Source: JAEUPI01 sp963814435
GTDB taxonomy: Bacteria; Pseudomonadota; Gammaproteobacteria; Burkholderiales; Burkholderiaceae_C
Assembly (NCBI GenBank): GCA_963814435.1
Contig: CAWFCV010000032.1
Location: 124,001 to 188,000, forward strand
DNA: 64,000 nucleotides
Direction: 5' to 3'
The notes under the pieces are model-generated. The model worked only from the letters and a program-made list of their open reading frames with translations, was not told the origin of the DNA and made no database searches. The position numbers and the translations under genes were made by a program. Shown piece by piece: positions 45,164-58,903 of this stretch. Within the stretch, counting starts at the first letter, position 1; the number at the start of each line of letters is the position of its first letter.

Positions 45164-45787
45164 TCAGTTCTTCGCGGGAGCCGACACGCTCTTGTTCTTC
45201 TCCGACAGGCGGGCGATCAGCGCATCGACCCCGCCGGCGCTCAGGTCCTTAGCGAACTGGCTGCGAAAGCTGTCGGTGGCCCACAGGCCGAGCACGTTGA
45301 AGTCGTAGATCTTCCAGGCGTCCCCGGTCTTCTCCAGCCGGTAGTCGAGCTGGATCGGTTCGCCCTTGTTGACGATGTCGGTACCGACGACGAGTTCGGC
45401 GGCATCGGCCGCGCCACGCAGCGGGCGCACGCGAACGGTCTGGTCTTTCACCTGGGTCAGCGCGCCCGAATAGGTGATGATGAGGTAGGTTTTGAACTCC
45501 TCCATCAGGTGCTTCTGCTGCTCGGCGCTGGCACTGCGCCACTGCGGCCCGACCGACTTGACGACCATCCGCTGCAGGTTCACGTTGGGCATGACCTTGG
45601 TGTCCACCAGCGTGCGGATGCGCGACACATCGCCGGCCTGGATGGCCTTGTCGCCCTTGACCGTGTCGATCACCTCGTTGGACAGCTGCAGGATGAAGGC
45701 GTCGGGCGCGACCCCGGCCGCGAACGCAGCGGCGCTGATGCAAAGCGTGGCGCTGACGATCAATCTGGCAATCGAATTTAGAAACAT
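45164..45787 (-). CDS. mlaC: Periplasmic phospholipid-binding protein MlaC
   Basis: Shuttles phospholipid between the MlaA outer-membrane and MlaFEDB inner-membrane complexes. 207 residues with signal peptide (LIVSATLCISAAAFAAG). Tol_Tol-Ttg2 family blocks: MPNVNLQRMVVKSVGPQWR, LIITYSGALTQVKDQTVRV, LDYRLEKTGDAWKIYDFNVL. Placed between mlaA and mlaB, 63 bases after mlaA. Confidence 0.95.
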   Translation of the reverse strand: MFLNSIARLIVSATLCISAAAFAAGVAPDAFILQLSNEVIDTVKGDKAIQAGDVSRIRTLVDTKVMPNVNLQRMVVKSVGPQWRSASAEQQKHLMEEFKTYLIITYSGALTQVKDQTVRVRPLRGAADAAELVVGTDIVNKGEPIQLDYRLEKTGDAWKIYDFNVLGLWATDSFRSQFAKDLSAGGVDALIARLSEKNKSVSAPAKN

Positions 45788-45850
45788 CTCGTTTCCTTCA
45801 AACCGGTCGGTTGACCTGCATCACCATAACGCATGCGCCGTCCCCCCGGT

Positions 45851-46573
45851 TCACTTGGGGGGATCGGGTTCGGATTCGGTTTCCGGCTCCTCCGGGGGAT
45901 CGCCGTCGTAGACGAGGTTGCGCCGGCGCGCCAGATACCCGTCACGAATCAAGGCGTATTTGTCGAGCGCCACTTCGTCGATCGCCCGCGTGGCCGACAG
46001 CAGGCGCGCGCGCGTGCTCACCAACTGCAATACGGTGGCTGGATTGCGATCACGCGGCTCCTCGAGCAGCGCCGTCGGCGAGACCTGCAGGTCCAGCGTC
46101 AACGCGGCAGCGTCGCGGAAGTTGGACGGCCCCAACAAAGGCAAGACCAGGTAGGGGCCGGTTCCGAAACCCCACCGGCCGAGCGTCTGGCCGAAGTCCT
46201 CGCTGCGGCGCTCGAGCCCTGCATCGCTGGCGATGTCGAACCAGCCGCCCAGGCCGAATGTGCTGTTGACCACGAAGCGAAAGCCCATCTCGATGGCCGC
46301 CACCGGCTTGGCCTGCAGCAACTGATTGGCCGCCGACCACAGGTCGCCGATGTTGGCGAACACGTTGTCGACCCCCGTGCGAATGAATTGCGGCACGACG
46401 GCCTGGTACCCGATGGCCGCCGGCTTGAGCACCGCGCTGTCGATGGCTTCGTTGAACGAGAAGACGGCGCGATTGACGCCTTCGAGCGGGTCGCCGCGGT
46501 TCGCCGTGGTCGCGCAGCCGCCCAGACCGAAAAGCATCAGCGTCCAGAACAGACGGCGTGCCATGCGCGTCAT
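45851..46573 (-). CDS. mlaA: Outer-membrane lipoprotein MlaA (VacJ)
   Basis: Removes mislocalised phospholipid from the outer leaflet. 240 residues; leader ends in lipobox GLGGC. Then GDPLEGVNRAVFSFNEAID, RTGVDNVFANIGDLWSAANQLL, VVNSTFGLGGWFDIASDAGLE and WGFGTGPYLVLPLLGPSNFRD, the VacJ signature blocks. The C-terminus is a Pro/Glu-rich tail. In this order mlaA is embedded within the mla operon, as in other betaproteobacteria. Start overlaps the mlaD stop. Confidence 0.96.
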   Translation of the reverse strand: MTRMARRLFWTLMLFGLGGCATTANRGDPLEGVNRAVFSFNEAIDSAVLKPAAIGYQAVVPQFIRTGVDNVFANIGDLWSAANQLLQAKPVAAIEMGFRFVVNSTFGLGGWFDIASDAGLERRSEDFGQTLGRWGFGTGPYLVLPLLGPSNFRDAAALTLDLQVSPTALLEEPRDRNPATVLQLVSTRARLLSATRAIDEVALDKYALIRDGYLARRRNLVYDGDPPEEPETESEPDPPK

Positions 46574-47055
46574 TTCTTCTTGGCTCCGGCCTCGCTGCCC
46601 GCGTCGGACGCCTTGTTGAACAGGAACTGGCTGATCAGCGACTCGAGCACGACGGCCGATTGAGTCTGCTGGATGATGTCGCCGGGAGCCAGGCTCTTGT
46701 CTTCGCCGCCGGCCTCGAGGCCGACATACTGGTCGCCGAGCAACCCCGACGTGAGGATCTTGGCGGAACTGTCCTTCGGGAACTGCAGGTCACGATCGAC
46801 CTCCATCGTCACCAGGCCCTGGAAGGTCTTCGGGTCGAGGCGGATCGACGTGACGCGGCCGACCGTGACGCCGGCGCTGCGCACGGGCGCGCGGGGCTTC
46901 AGGCCACCGATGTTGTCGAAGCGTGCGCTCAGCGTGTAGCTGTCGCGTGAGCCGAAACTCGCGAGGTTGGCCGCCTTCAGAGAAATGAATGTCAGCGCCA
47001 CCAGCCCGAGCAGGACGAACAGCCCCACCAGCGTTTCGATGCCCTTCTTGCTCAT
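46570..47055 (-). CDS. mlaD: MlaD, MCE-domain substrate-binding subunit
   Basis: 161-residue protein with one N-terminal membrane helix (IETLVGLFVLLGLVALTFIS) and a periplasmic MCE domain (YTLSARFDNIGGLKPRAPVR, VTVGRVTSI, LTSGLLGDQYVGLEAGG). Forms the hexameric channel of the MlaFEDB complex. C-terminal Lys-rich end. Between mlaE and mlaA in the operon. Confidence 0.96.
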   Translation of the reverse strand: MSKKGIETLVGLFVLLGLVALTFISLKAANLASFGSRDSYTLSARFDNIGGLKPRAPVRSAGVTVGRVTSIRLDPKTFQGLVTMEVDRDLQFPKDSSAKILTSGLLGDQYVGLEAGGEDKSLAPGDIIQQTQSAVVLESLISQFLFNKASDAGSEAGAKKK

Positions 47056-47072
47056 GTCCTAGCCCCCTTGAA

Positions 47073-47856
47073 TCACGGTGTCGAAAACATCAGGGCGGTG
47101 AGGATGAAGTCCATCCCGAGTACCGCCAACGACGACACCACCACGGTGCGCGTGGTCGCATAGGCCACGCCCTCGGGCGTGGCCTGGGTTTCATAGCCCT
47201 GGTACAGCGCGACGAAGGTGCAGATCACGCCGAACACGGCGCTCTTGACGACGCCGTTGCCCACGTCGCGCCAGATGTCCACGCCGGTTTGCTGGATCGA
47301 CCAGAAGTTGCCCGGGTCGATGCCGATCAGCAGCACCGCGACCACCCAGGCGCCGATGATGCCGATCGCCGAAAACAGCAGCGCCAGGACGGGCATCGCG
47401 ACAATGCCGCCGATGAAGCGCGGCGCCAGCACCCGAGCGCGCGGGTCGATGGCCATCAACTCCATCGCCGCGAGTTGTTCGCCGGCCTTCATCAAGCCGA
47501 TCTCGGCGGTGAGCGAGGTGCCGGCGCGCCCGGCGAACAGCAGCGCCGTCACCACCGGCCCGAGCTCGCGCACCAGCGACAGGTTGACGACCAGCCCGAG
47601 CGACTCGGCCGCGCCGTAGTTGACCAACGCGTAGTACATCTGCAGCGCCAGCACAAAGCCGACTGCCAAGCCCGACGCCAGGATGATGATCAGCGATCGG
47701 TTGCCGATGGCGTGGATCTGGGCCACGACCAGGCTGAAGCGGCGAAGCGCCGACGGCGAGAAGCGCAGCAGGTCGACGAAGAAGTAGGCTGCGTGGCCCA
47801 GCGAGAGCAGCCACTGCAGCGTGCGCCCACCGATGCGCGGCGATCCAGTCGGTCAC
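47073..47856 (-). CDS. mlaE: MlaE permease subunit, one frame break
   Basis: About 260 residues. GTG start at 47856 overlaps the mlaF stop. MTDWIAA is followed by a one-base gain near 47838 (GCGCATCGG where GCGATCGG keeps frame). The repaired N-terminal helix reads GGRTLQWLLSLGHAAYFFVD. Then an intact MlaE core: GNRSLIIILASGLAVGFVLA, RELGPVVTALLFAGRAGTSL, AEIGLMKAGEQLAAMELMAI, DFILTALMF. Confidence 0.9.
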
Positions 47857-48662
47857 GGGTTGATCCCCAGTTCCTCGGCCAGCGGGCGCGCCGGATAGTG
47901 AAACCGCACCGGACCATCGGGTTCACCGCGGATGAACTGGCGCACCTCGGCATCGTCCGACTCGCGCAACGTGTCCGGCGTGCCAAAGGCCACGACCTTG
48001 CCGCCCGACGACATCAGATAGGCAAAGTCGGCGATGGAAAAACACTCCTGCACGTCGTGCGACACGATCAGCGAAGTGGCGCCCGTGGCGTCGTTGAGCT
48101 TGCGGATCAGGTTGGCCGCCACGCCCATCGAAATCGGATCCAGCCCGGCGAACGGCTCGTCGTACATGATCAATTCGGGGTCGAGCACGATCGCGCGGGC
48201 CAGCGCGATGCGCCGCGCCATGCCACCGGACACCTCGGCGATGCGCAGCTTGGCCGCGCCCCGCAGCCCGACCGCATTGAGCTTCATCAGCACGATGTCG
48301 CGGATCATCGACTCGGCCAGATCGCTGTGCTCGCGCAGCGGGAAGGCCACGTTTTCGAACACGGTCAGATCGGTGAACAGCGCGCCGAACTGGAACAGCA
48401 TGCCCAGGCGCCGCCGCAAGCGGTACAGCTGCTCCTTGTCGTGCGCATCCACCGGCTCGCCATCGAACAGCACGCGCCCGGCGTTGGCCGGGTGCACCCC
48501 GGCGATCAGGCGCAGCAGCGTGGTCTTGCCGCAGCCGGAGCCGCCCAGGATCGCGGTCACCTTGCCGCGCTGGAACTTCAGGCTGACGTCGTTGAGGATC
48601 GTTCGGCTGGCGTCGTACCCGAAGGTCACACGCTCGATCTCGATCAGGGTGTCGGAGTTCAA
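47853..48662 (-). CDS. mlaF: MlaF, ATPase of the phospholipid transporter
   Basis: 269 residues. Walker A ILGGSGCGKTTLLRLIAGV, Q-loop MLFQFGALFTDLTVFENVAF, signature VSGGMARRIALARAI, Walker B LIMYDEPFAGLDPI, H-loop LIVSHDVQECFSIAD. The short C-terminal tail past QFIRGEPDGPV is the MlaF extension. First gene of mlaFEDACB. The 173-base gap to gltD upstream is where the operon promoter should lie; I could not define it. Confidence 0.96.
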   Translation of the reverse strand: MNSDTLIEIERVTFGYDASRTILNDVSLKFQRGKVTAILGGSGCGKTTLLRLIAGVHPANAGRVLFDGEPVDAHDKEQLYRLRRRLGMLFQFGALFTDLTVFENVAFPLREHSDLAESMIRDIVLMKLNAVGLRGAAKLRIAEVSGGMARRIALARAIVLDPELIMYDEPFAGLDPISMGVAANLIRKLNDATGATSLIVSHDVQECFSIADFAYLMSSGGKVVAFGTPDTLRESDDAEVRQFIRGEPDGPVRFHYPARPLAEELGINP

Positions 48663-48835
48663 GAGCCGTTGGTGCCGCGGCGACGCGACCTCTTCTTGGT
48701 GATTTGTTGAACGGGGCCCGTCGGGCCGTCAAAGCGCCGCAAGCATAAGGGATACCCCGATGCCTGCGCTTTTCGGTGTGTTGCGAGTCGGTTGCCGCGC
48801 AACACCAGCGCCTGACGGACGGCTCTTCTGCCGGT

Positions 48836-50303
48836 TCAGCGCGGCAGGTCGCTGGAGCCCATCAGGAAACGGTCGATCGCGTGTGCGGCCTGCCGGCCTT
48901 CGCGAATCGCCCAGACCACCAATGACTGGCCGCGACGCATGTCGCCGGCCGCGAACACCTTGTCGACGCTCGTCGCGTAGCCAGTGCTCGCTTCGGTGGA
49001 AGCCTTTGCGTTGCCCCGTGCATCGCGCTCGATCCGGAACGCGTCCAGCACGGTGGCCGGCGGGCTGACGAAGCCCATGGCCAGCAGCACCAGGTCGGCC
49101 GGGATCTCGCGTATGGAGCCCGGAACCTCAGACATCTTGCCGTCGTTCCAGACCACCTGGACCGTTTGCACCGCCTTGACCTTGCCCTTTTCGCCGAGGA
49201 ACGCCTTGGTGGCGATCGCGAACTCACGCTCGCAGCCCTCCTCGTGGCTCGAGCTGGTGCGCAGCTTGATCGGCCAATACGGCCAGACCAGCGGCTTGTT
49301 CTCCTGTTCCGGCGGCATCGGCAGCAGCTCGAACTGGGTCACGCTGACTGCACCGTGCCGGTTGCTGGTGCCGACGCAGTCGCTGCCGGTGTCCCCGCCG
49401 CCGATGACGACCACCCTCTTTCCGAAGGCCGACAACTGGCCCTTGACCTTGTCTCCGGCGATGACCTTGTTTTGCTGCGGCAGGAACTCCATCGCGAAGT
49501 GCACCCCGTCCAGGTCGCGCCCCGGTACCGGCAAGTCACGGCTGACCTCTGCGCCGCCGGCCAGCAGCACCGCGTCGAATCTGCGCCAGCAGTTCGTCGG
49601 CGCCCACGGTGTCCTTCGCCCAGTTGGTGATGCGGCCGGTGTCCGGGAGGCTGGCCACCAGCACGCCGGTGCGAAAGGCGACGCCCTCGGCCTGCATTTG
49701 CTGCACCCGCCGATCGATGTGCGACTTCTCCATCTTGAAGTCGGGTATGCCGTAGCGCAACAAGCCACCGATGCGATCGTTCTTTTCGAGCACCGTGACG
49801 CCGTGGCCGGCGCGTGCAAGCTGCTGCGCCGCCGCCAGACCCGCAGGACCAGAGCCGACGACAGCCACCGTCTTGCCCGTCTTGCGCACCGGCGGCTGCG
49901 GCTGGACCCAACCCTCGGCCCAGGCGCGATCGATGATCGCGTGTTCGATCGACTTGATTCCGACCGGGTCGTCGTTGACGTTCAACGTGCACGCCGCCTC
50001 ACAGGGCGCGGGACACACCCGACCGGTGAACTCCGGGAAGTTGTTGGTCGAGTGCAGCACCTCGATCGCGGAGTGCCAGTCGTTGCGGTACACGAGATCG
50101 TTGAAGTCGGGGATGATGTTGTTGACCGGGCAGCCGCTGTTGCAGAACGGCGTGCCGCAGTCCATACAGCGCGCACCCTGGATCTTGGCCTGTTCGGCAG
50201 TCAGGCCGATCACGAACTCCTTCCAGTTCTTGACCCGCTTGGCGACCGGTTCGTAGCCCTCTTCCAGCCGCTCGTACTCGAGAAACCCTGTGACTTTGCC
50301 CAT
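48836..50303 (-). CDS. gltD: Glutamate synthase small subunit, one frame break
   Basis: NADPH-dependent flavoprotein feeding electrons to GltB. Starts MGKVTGFLEYERLEEGYEP. Fe-S ligands CMDCGTPFCNSGCPVNN and CPAPCEAAC; FAD loop VAVVGSGPAGLAAAQQLARAG; second dinucleotide loop VVVIGGGDTGSDCVGTSNRH; C-terminal VFAAGDMRRGQSLVVWAI. A one-base gain near 49580 (between DELLAQ and FDAVLLAGGAE) is the only fault. 34 bases after gltB. About 488 residues after repair. Confidence 0.94.
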
Positions 50304-50337
50304 GATGTCGTTCGCTGATTGATCGGTGGGGACGCCG

Positions 50338-55093
<4,756 letters not shown>

Positions 55094-55160
55094 CGTGCTC
55101 TCCCCATCCATGTGGTGCTTCCCGCGAATCTACTGCACCGCAGCAAGGTCAACAAGCGCA

Positions 55161-55221
55161 ATTAAATGGGGTCAGACACCAACAAGAATTCAGAATCTGT
55201 CGAGACAGTCATTAAATGGGG
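55161..55221. repeat. Direct repeat ATTAAATGGGG, two copies 50 bases apart
   Basis: ATTAAATGGGG at 55161-55171 and 55211-55221, the first followed by TCAGACACC, the second by ACATGTAC. AT-rich against its surroundings. This string, read as GTCTGACCCCATTTAAT on the other strand, is one I associate with the flanks of Y1 (REP-associated) transposase genes. It lies 22-82 bases beyond the 3' end of such a gene here. Confidence 0.6.
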
Positions 55222-55242
55222 ACATGTACTGCGTGCCTGCGA

Positions 55243-55935
55243 TCAGGGGCGTCTTGTCGGCGGTCGCCCCCGTGGCCGCGGCAGCAATGGGTGTGTTGTC
55301 CTAGGACGCAGGGTCTCCAGGTAGCGGGCGGATGCCAGCGCCCAACCCATCTGAGTTGCTGTCGAGATGATCTCGACCCTCTTGGGCGGCAACGGCTCGT
55401 CAAGAAGTCGAGCGTATGCCGCCGCCCGGTCGAAAGGGGTATTGCCCAGTTCCCAGAAGGTCGCTGAGTCGGTCAGGAAATGGGCTCCGCCAAGACCGAC
55501 GTGATGTCGTGCGCTGTTCCACTCGTAGGCCTCGGCCTTGACTGCGAGGCCTTCGCGCACCGAAGCCTGCTCGACGAAGATCATCGCCTCGAGTTCATGG
55601 CGGCCGTGCTCCACCACTGTCGAGCGGAACCGTCCGTCCCACAGCGTTCCACTGCGCGCATGGCGCCGATTGAAGGCGACGGTGTAGCGCCGACCCGCGA
55701 GCTGCATCATGCGACCCAGCGCCTCGCTGACGGGAGGGGTCAGCAGCAACCAGATCTGGCCCGGCAACAAGGCAAAGGCATGAACGGCCACCTTTTCGCG
55801 CATCTGGGCGTCGCGGAGCGCAGCCAAGAACTGGGCGCGATCGTTGTCGTCCAAAAACACGGCCTGCCGATTGTGGCCGCGGTGAACGACGAGGTGGACC
55901 TCGCCGGCGATCGCCAATCGCGGCAGCCTGGCCAC
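55243..55935 (-). CDS. Y1/REP-associated transposase-like protein with lost catalytic residues
   Basis: Aligns by eye along its length with REP-associated tyrosine transposases: MARLPRLAIAGEVHLVVHRG, HNRQAVFLDD, GRMMQLAGRRYTVAFNRR, SGTLWDGRFRSTVV, then a Pro/Arg-rich end (PRPRGRPP). Active members carry NHVHLL (the HUH histidines) and a Tyr in YIELNPVRAG. Here these read PGQIWLLL (about residues 58-65) and FVEQASVREG (Phe120), so both catalytic elements are gone while the frame is open for 230 residues. The GTG at 55935 starts one base after the dgt stop. Expected to be inactive as a transposase; a DNA-binding or other retained function is inference. Confidence 0.75.
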   Translation of the reverse strand: MARLPRLAIAGEVHLVVHRGHNRQAVFLDDNDRAQFLAALRDAQMREKVAVHAFALLPGQIWLLLTPPVSEALGRMMQLAGRRYTVAFNRRHARSGTLWDGRFRSTVVEHGRHELEAMIFVEQASVREGLAVKAEAYEWNSARHHVGLGGAHFLTDSATFWELGNTPFDRAAAYARLLDEPLPPKRVEIISTATQMGWALASARYLETLRPRTTHPLLPRPRGRPPTRRP

Positions 55936-55936
55936 A

Positions 55937-57130
55937 TCAACCTCTCGCGAGCGCGTGCGGTTCACGCAGGAGTGGGAGCTCAGCGAAAGCCCGTCGGCCC
56001 GTCAGTCGCTCATGCTCGCGCAGCGCAAATCGATCTGTCATGCCAGCCACATAGTCGGCCACTGCACGGTGCCGGTCTGCGCGCCTGGCGAAATCCTCGG
56101 GCATCTCGTCGGCAGCGGACAAATAGGCCTCGAACAGCTCTCGCGTCACCAAGCGCGCAATGTCGGTGGTCTGGACCACGTGCGGATGCCGGTACAGCCG
56201 CTGGAACAGGAATGTCTTGAGCGCCTGGTTGTCCCGCTGCATGTCGATGGAAAACCGGATCAATCGCCCCTCGGCTCTCGCGTCGTCGCTGCAGGCGAGC
56301 TTTGCCTGCGCGATGGCCAGGGTGGCGCTCTGGATCACGTCGTCGACCTGGGCCGACAACATCCGCCGAACGGTCTCGAACAGCAGGCGCCGATCGCCAC
56401 CATCGGCGAGCGCGGGAAACTCGCGCACAGCCGCCGCGCGATGCCGCCTGAACAGTGCCACGCTGTCCAGCTGCTCGATCAACAGCAGCCCTGATCGCAC
56501 GCCATCGTCGATGTCGTGCGCGTTGTAGGCGATCTCGTCCGCGAGGTCGGTGAGCTGGGATTCCAGCGTGGGCTCGCCGCCGTTCAGAAAGCGGTAGGCT
56601 GGCCCCTGCGGCTCAGTCGCCTCCAGCCGCGCTGCGTCGCGGCGAGAACAGTGCTTCAGAATGCCTTCGCGCGTCTCCAGGCACAGATTGAGGCCATCGA
56701 ATACGGGATATCGATGCTCCAAAGCATCCACCACGCGCAGGCTTTGCAGGTTGTGTTCGAACCCGCCATGTTCGCGCATGCATCCGTGCAGCGCGTCCTG
56801 CCCGGCATGTCCGAACGGCGCATGCCCAAGGTCATGTGCCAGCGCCACGGCCTCGATCAGGTCCTCGTTCAGACGCAGACTGCGCCCGATCGAACGCCCC
56901 AATTGAGCCACCTCGAGCGAATGCGTCAGGCGGGTTCGAAACAGGTCGCCCTCGTGATTGACAAAAACCTGCGTCTTGTAGACCAGTCGTCGGAATGCGG
57001 TGCAGTGCACGACCCGATCCCTGTCGCGCTGGTAGTCGTCCCTGCCGCGAGGTGGAACCTCCGGGTACCGGCGTCCGCGCGAGCGCGCTGGGTGGCTGGC
57101 ATACGCCGCGAGTCGGGCTACAGCGTCCAT
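55937..57130 (-). CDS. dgt: Deoxyguanosinetriphosphate triphosphohydrolase-like protein
   Basis: HD-domain dNTP triphosphohydrolase of 397 residues. RDRDRVVHCTAFRRLVYKTQV at the N-terminus (given in part), the metal ligands in FRTRLTHSLEVAQLGRSI and VALAHDLGHAPFGHAG, and DLADEIAYNAHDIDDGVRSG with the last HD Asp. 397 residues is the shorter, dGTPase-like class rather than E. coli Dgt. Start overlaps the aroB stop by one base (TGATG). Confidence 0.94.
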   Translation of the reverse strand: MDAVARLAAYASHPARSRGRRYPEVPPRGRDDYQRDRDRVVHCTAFRRLVYKTQVFVNHEGDLFRTRLTHSLEVAQLGRSIGRSLRLNEDLIEAVALAHDLGHAPFGHAGQDALHGCMREHGGFEHNLQSLRVVDALEHRYPVFDGLNLCLETREGILKHCSRRDAARLEATEPQGPAYRFLNGGEPTLESQLTDLADEIAYNAHDIDDGVRSGLLLIEQLDSVALFRRHRAAAVREFPALADGGDRRLLFETVRRMLSAQVDDVIQSATLAIAQAKLACSDDARAEGRLIRFSIDMQRDNQALKTFLFQRLYRHPHVVQTTDIARLVTRELFEAYLSAADEMPEDFARRADRHRAVADYVAGMTDRFALREHERLTGRRAFAELPLLREPHALARG

Positions 57131-58233
57131 CAGACTGCCACGCCGTGCGCCAACACCTCACGCACGATGGGCTCGGGCGCCGTCTTCACGATGGCACTGC
57201 CGCGTCCGCGCAACAGGACAAACTGAATTTCCCCAGAGAGCGCCTTCTTGTCGATGCGCATCAACTCCAGATAGCGGTCCGGGCCGAGCGCGGGGCCGTG
57301 CACCACCAGACCGCAACGAACCAGCACGCTGCGCAGCCGGCGTATCGTGGCGTCGTCGATCATGCCCAGCCTGGACGAGAGGTCCGCTGCCATGACCATG
57401 CCGCAGGCGACCGCTTCACCGTGCAACCATGCGCCATAGCCGAGACCAGCCTCGATCGCGTGGCCGAATGTGTGGCCGAAGTTCAGGATTGCGCGAACAG
57501 CGCCTTCGCGCTCGTCGCGCCCCACGATGTCGGCCTTGATTTCGCAGGAGCGGCGAATCGCGTGTGCCAGTGCCGAGGGAGCGCGGGCCAACAGGTCATC
57601 CAGGTGTTCTTCGAGCCATTCGAAGAACGACCAGTCGGCAATCGGGCCGTACTTGATCACTTCGGCGAGCCCGGAGCGAAATTCGCGTGCCGCCAAGGTG
57701 GTCAGATGATCAAGATCACACAGAACACGCAACGGCTGGTGGAACGCACCGATCATGTTCTTGCCCATCGGGTGATTGATGGCCGTCTTGCCACCCACCG
57801 ACGAATCCACCTGCGCCAGCAACGTGGTCGGTACCTGGACATAAGGTACCCCGCGCATGAAGCATGCCGCTGCAAATCCCGCCATGTCGCCCACCACGCC
57901 TCCCCCGAGCGCATAGACGGTGGTCCGGCGGTCACAGCCGGATCGAAGCAATGCGTCGAAGATCCGATTGAGGGTCGTCCAATCCTTGAATTGCTCGCCG
58001 TCGGGCAATTCGACAACATGCACCCGTCGATAGCGACCCACAAGCGCCGTGCGAAGACTGTCGAGGTGCAGCGCTGCCACGACTTGGTTGGTGACGATCA
58101 TGGCGTCGCCGGCGCCGGGCAAGCCGTCGTAACTCGACGGCGCGCCGACCAATCCGGGACCGATCAAGACCTCGTAGCTCCGGTCGCCCAGTTGGACGAT
58201 CACACGCGAAACACCATCCAACGCTCGGCTCAT
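57130..58233 (-). CDS. aroB: 3-dehydroquinate synthase
   Basis: Converts DAHP to dehydroquinate, NAD- and zinc-dependent. 367 residues. DGEQFKDWTTLNRIFDALL, ALGGGVVGDMAGFAAACFMRG, VPTTLLAQVDSSVGGKTAIN, GLAEVIKYGPIAD and the zinc region ILNFGHTFGHAIE are all intact. Start MSRALDGVSRVIVQL at 58233. Forty bases after aroK. Confidence 0.97.
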   Translation of the reverse strand: MSRALDGVSRVIVQLGDRSYEVLIGPGLVGAPSSYDGLPGAGDAMIVTNQVVAALHLDSLRTALVGRYRRVHVVELPDGEQFKDWTTLNRIFDALLRSGCDRRTTVYALGGGVVGDMAGFAAACFMRGVPYVQVPTTLLAQVDSSVGGKTAINHPMGKNMIGAFHQPLRVLCDLDHLTTLAAREFRSGLAEVIKYGPIADWSFFEWLEEHLDDLLARAPSALAHAIRRSCEIKADIVGRDEREGAVRAILNFGHTFGHAIEAGLGYGAWLHGEAVACGMVMAADLSSRLGMIDDATIRRLRSVLVRCGLVVHGPALGPDRYLELMRIDKKALSGEIQFVLLRGRGSAIVKTAPEPIVREVLAHGVAV

Positions 58234-58273
58234 GCTCCCAAGTGTAGGCGGGCACCCACGCCGCCGCCAAAGC

Positions 58274-58840
58274 TCAGGGCTCGGTGCGTTCGGACCCGAC
58301 TGTCGATGGCACCTGTGACGGATCGACAAGTCCTGCCAACTCCAGCTGCATCAGGATCATGCCAACCAGCATCCTCACGGTCGGCCGGCCCGTCTCGATC
58401 ACGAAATGGGCCGTGGTGCGATACAGCGGATCACGTTCACGGTACAGATCGCGCAGCCGGCGCAAGGGATCGTTCACCTGCAGCAACGGGCGGTGCGTGT
58501 CGTGCCGCAGTCGCCGAAACAGCTCCTCGGGCGTCGATCGCAGGTAGACCACATGCGTTCGAGCAGCGAGGAGCAGGCGATTGGGTTCCCGCAATACAAC
58601 ACCGCCGCCGGTGGCCAGCACCTGGGTTGGCACGTCCAGCAGGGCCGCGAGAACCTGTTGTTCGACGTCGCGAAAGGCGGCCTCGCCGTGCTGCTCGAAG
58701 TAGCTTCTGATCGAGCACCCCAGCCGGTGTTCGATCTGAACATCGCTGTCGACGAATGGCCAACCCAGCTTTCGGGCGACTTGGCGACCGACTGTGGACT
58801 TGCCACAGCCGGGCATGCCTATCAGAGTGACGATGGGCAC
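58274..58840 (-). CDS. aroK: Shikimate kinase
   Basis: Phosphorylates shikimate at the 3-hydroxyl. 188 residues. P-loop GMPGCGKSTVGRQVA near 8-22, FVDSDVQIEHRLG with the shikimate Asp, GEAAFRDVEQQVL, and ATGGGVVLREPNR, the substrate glycine loop. RPLLQVNDPLRRL carries the lid Arg. Between pilQ (63 bases upstream) and aroB. Confidence 0.96.
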   Translation of the reverse strand: MPIVTLIGMPGCGKSTVGRQVARKLGWPFVDSDVQIEHRLGCSIRSYFEQHGEAAFRDVEQQVLAALLDVPTQVLATGGGVVLREPNRLLLAARTHVVYLRSTPEELFRRLRHDTHRPLLQVNDPLRRLRDLYRERDPLYRTTAHFVIETGRPTVRMLVGMILMQLELAGLVDPSQVPSTVGSERTEP

Positions 58841-58903
58841 GCGAGCGCCGCGGGGGGCGTTCCTATGGCGCTGGCAGTAGCCAAGTCATATGTCGATTGC
58901 CCA

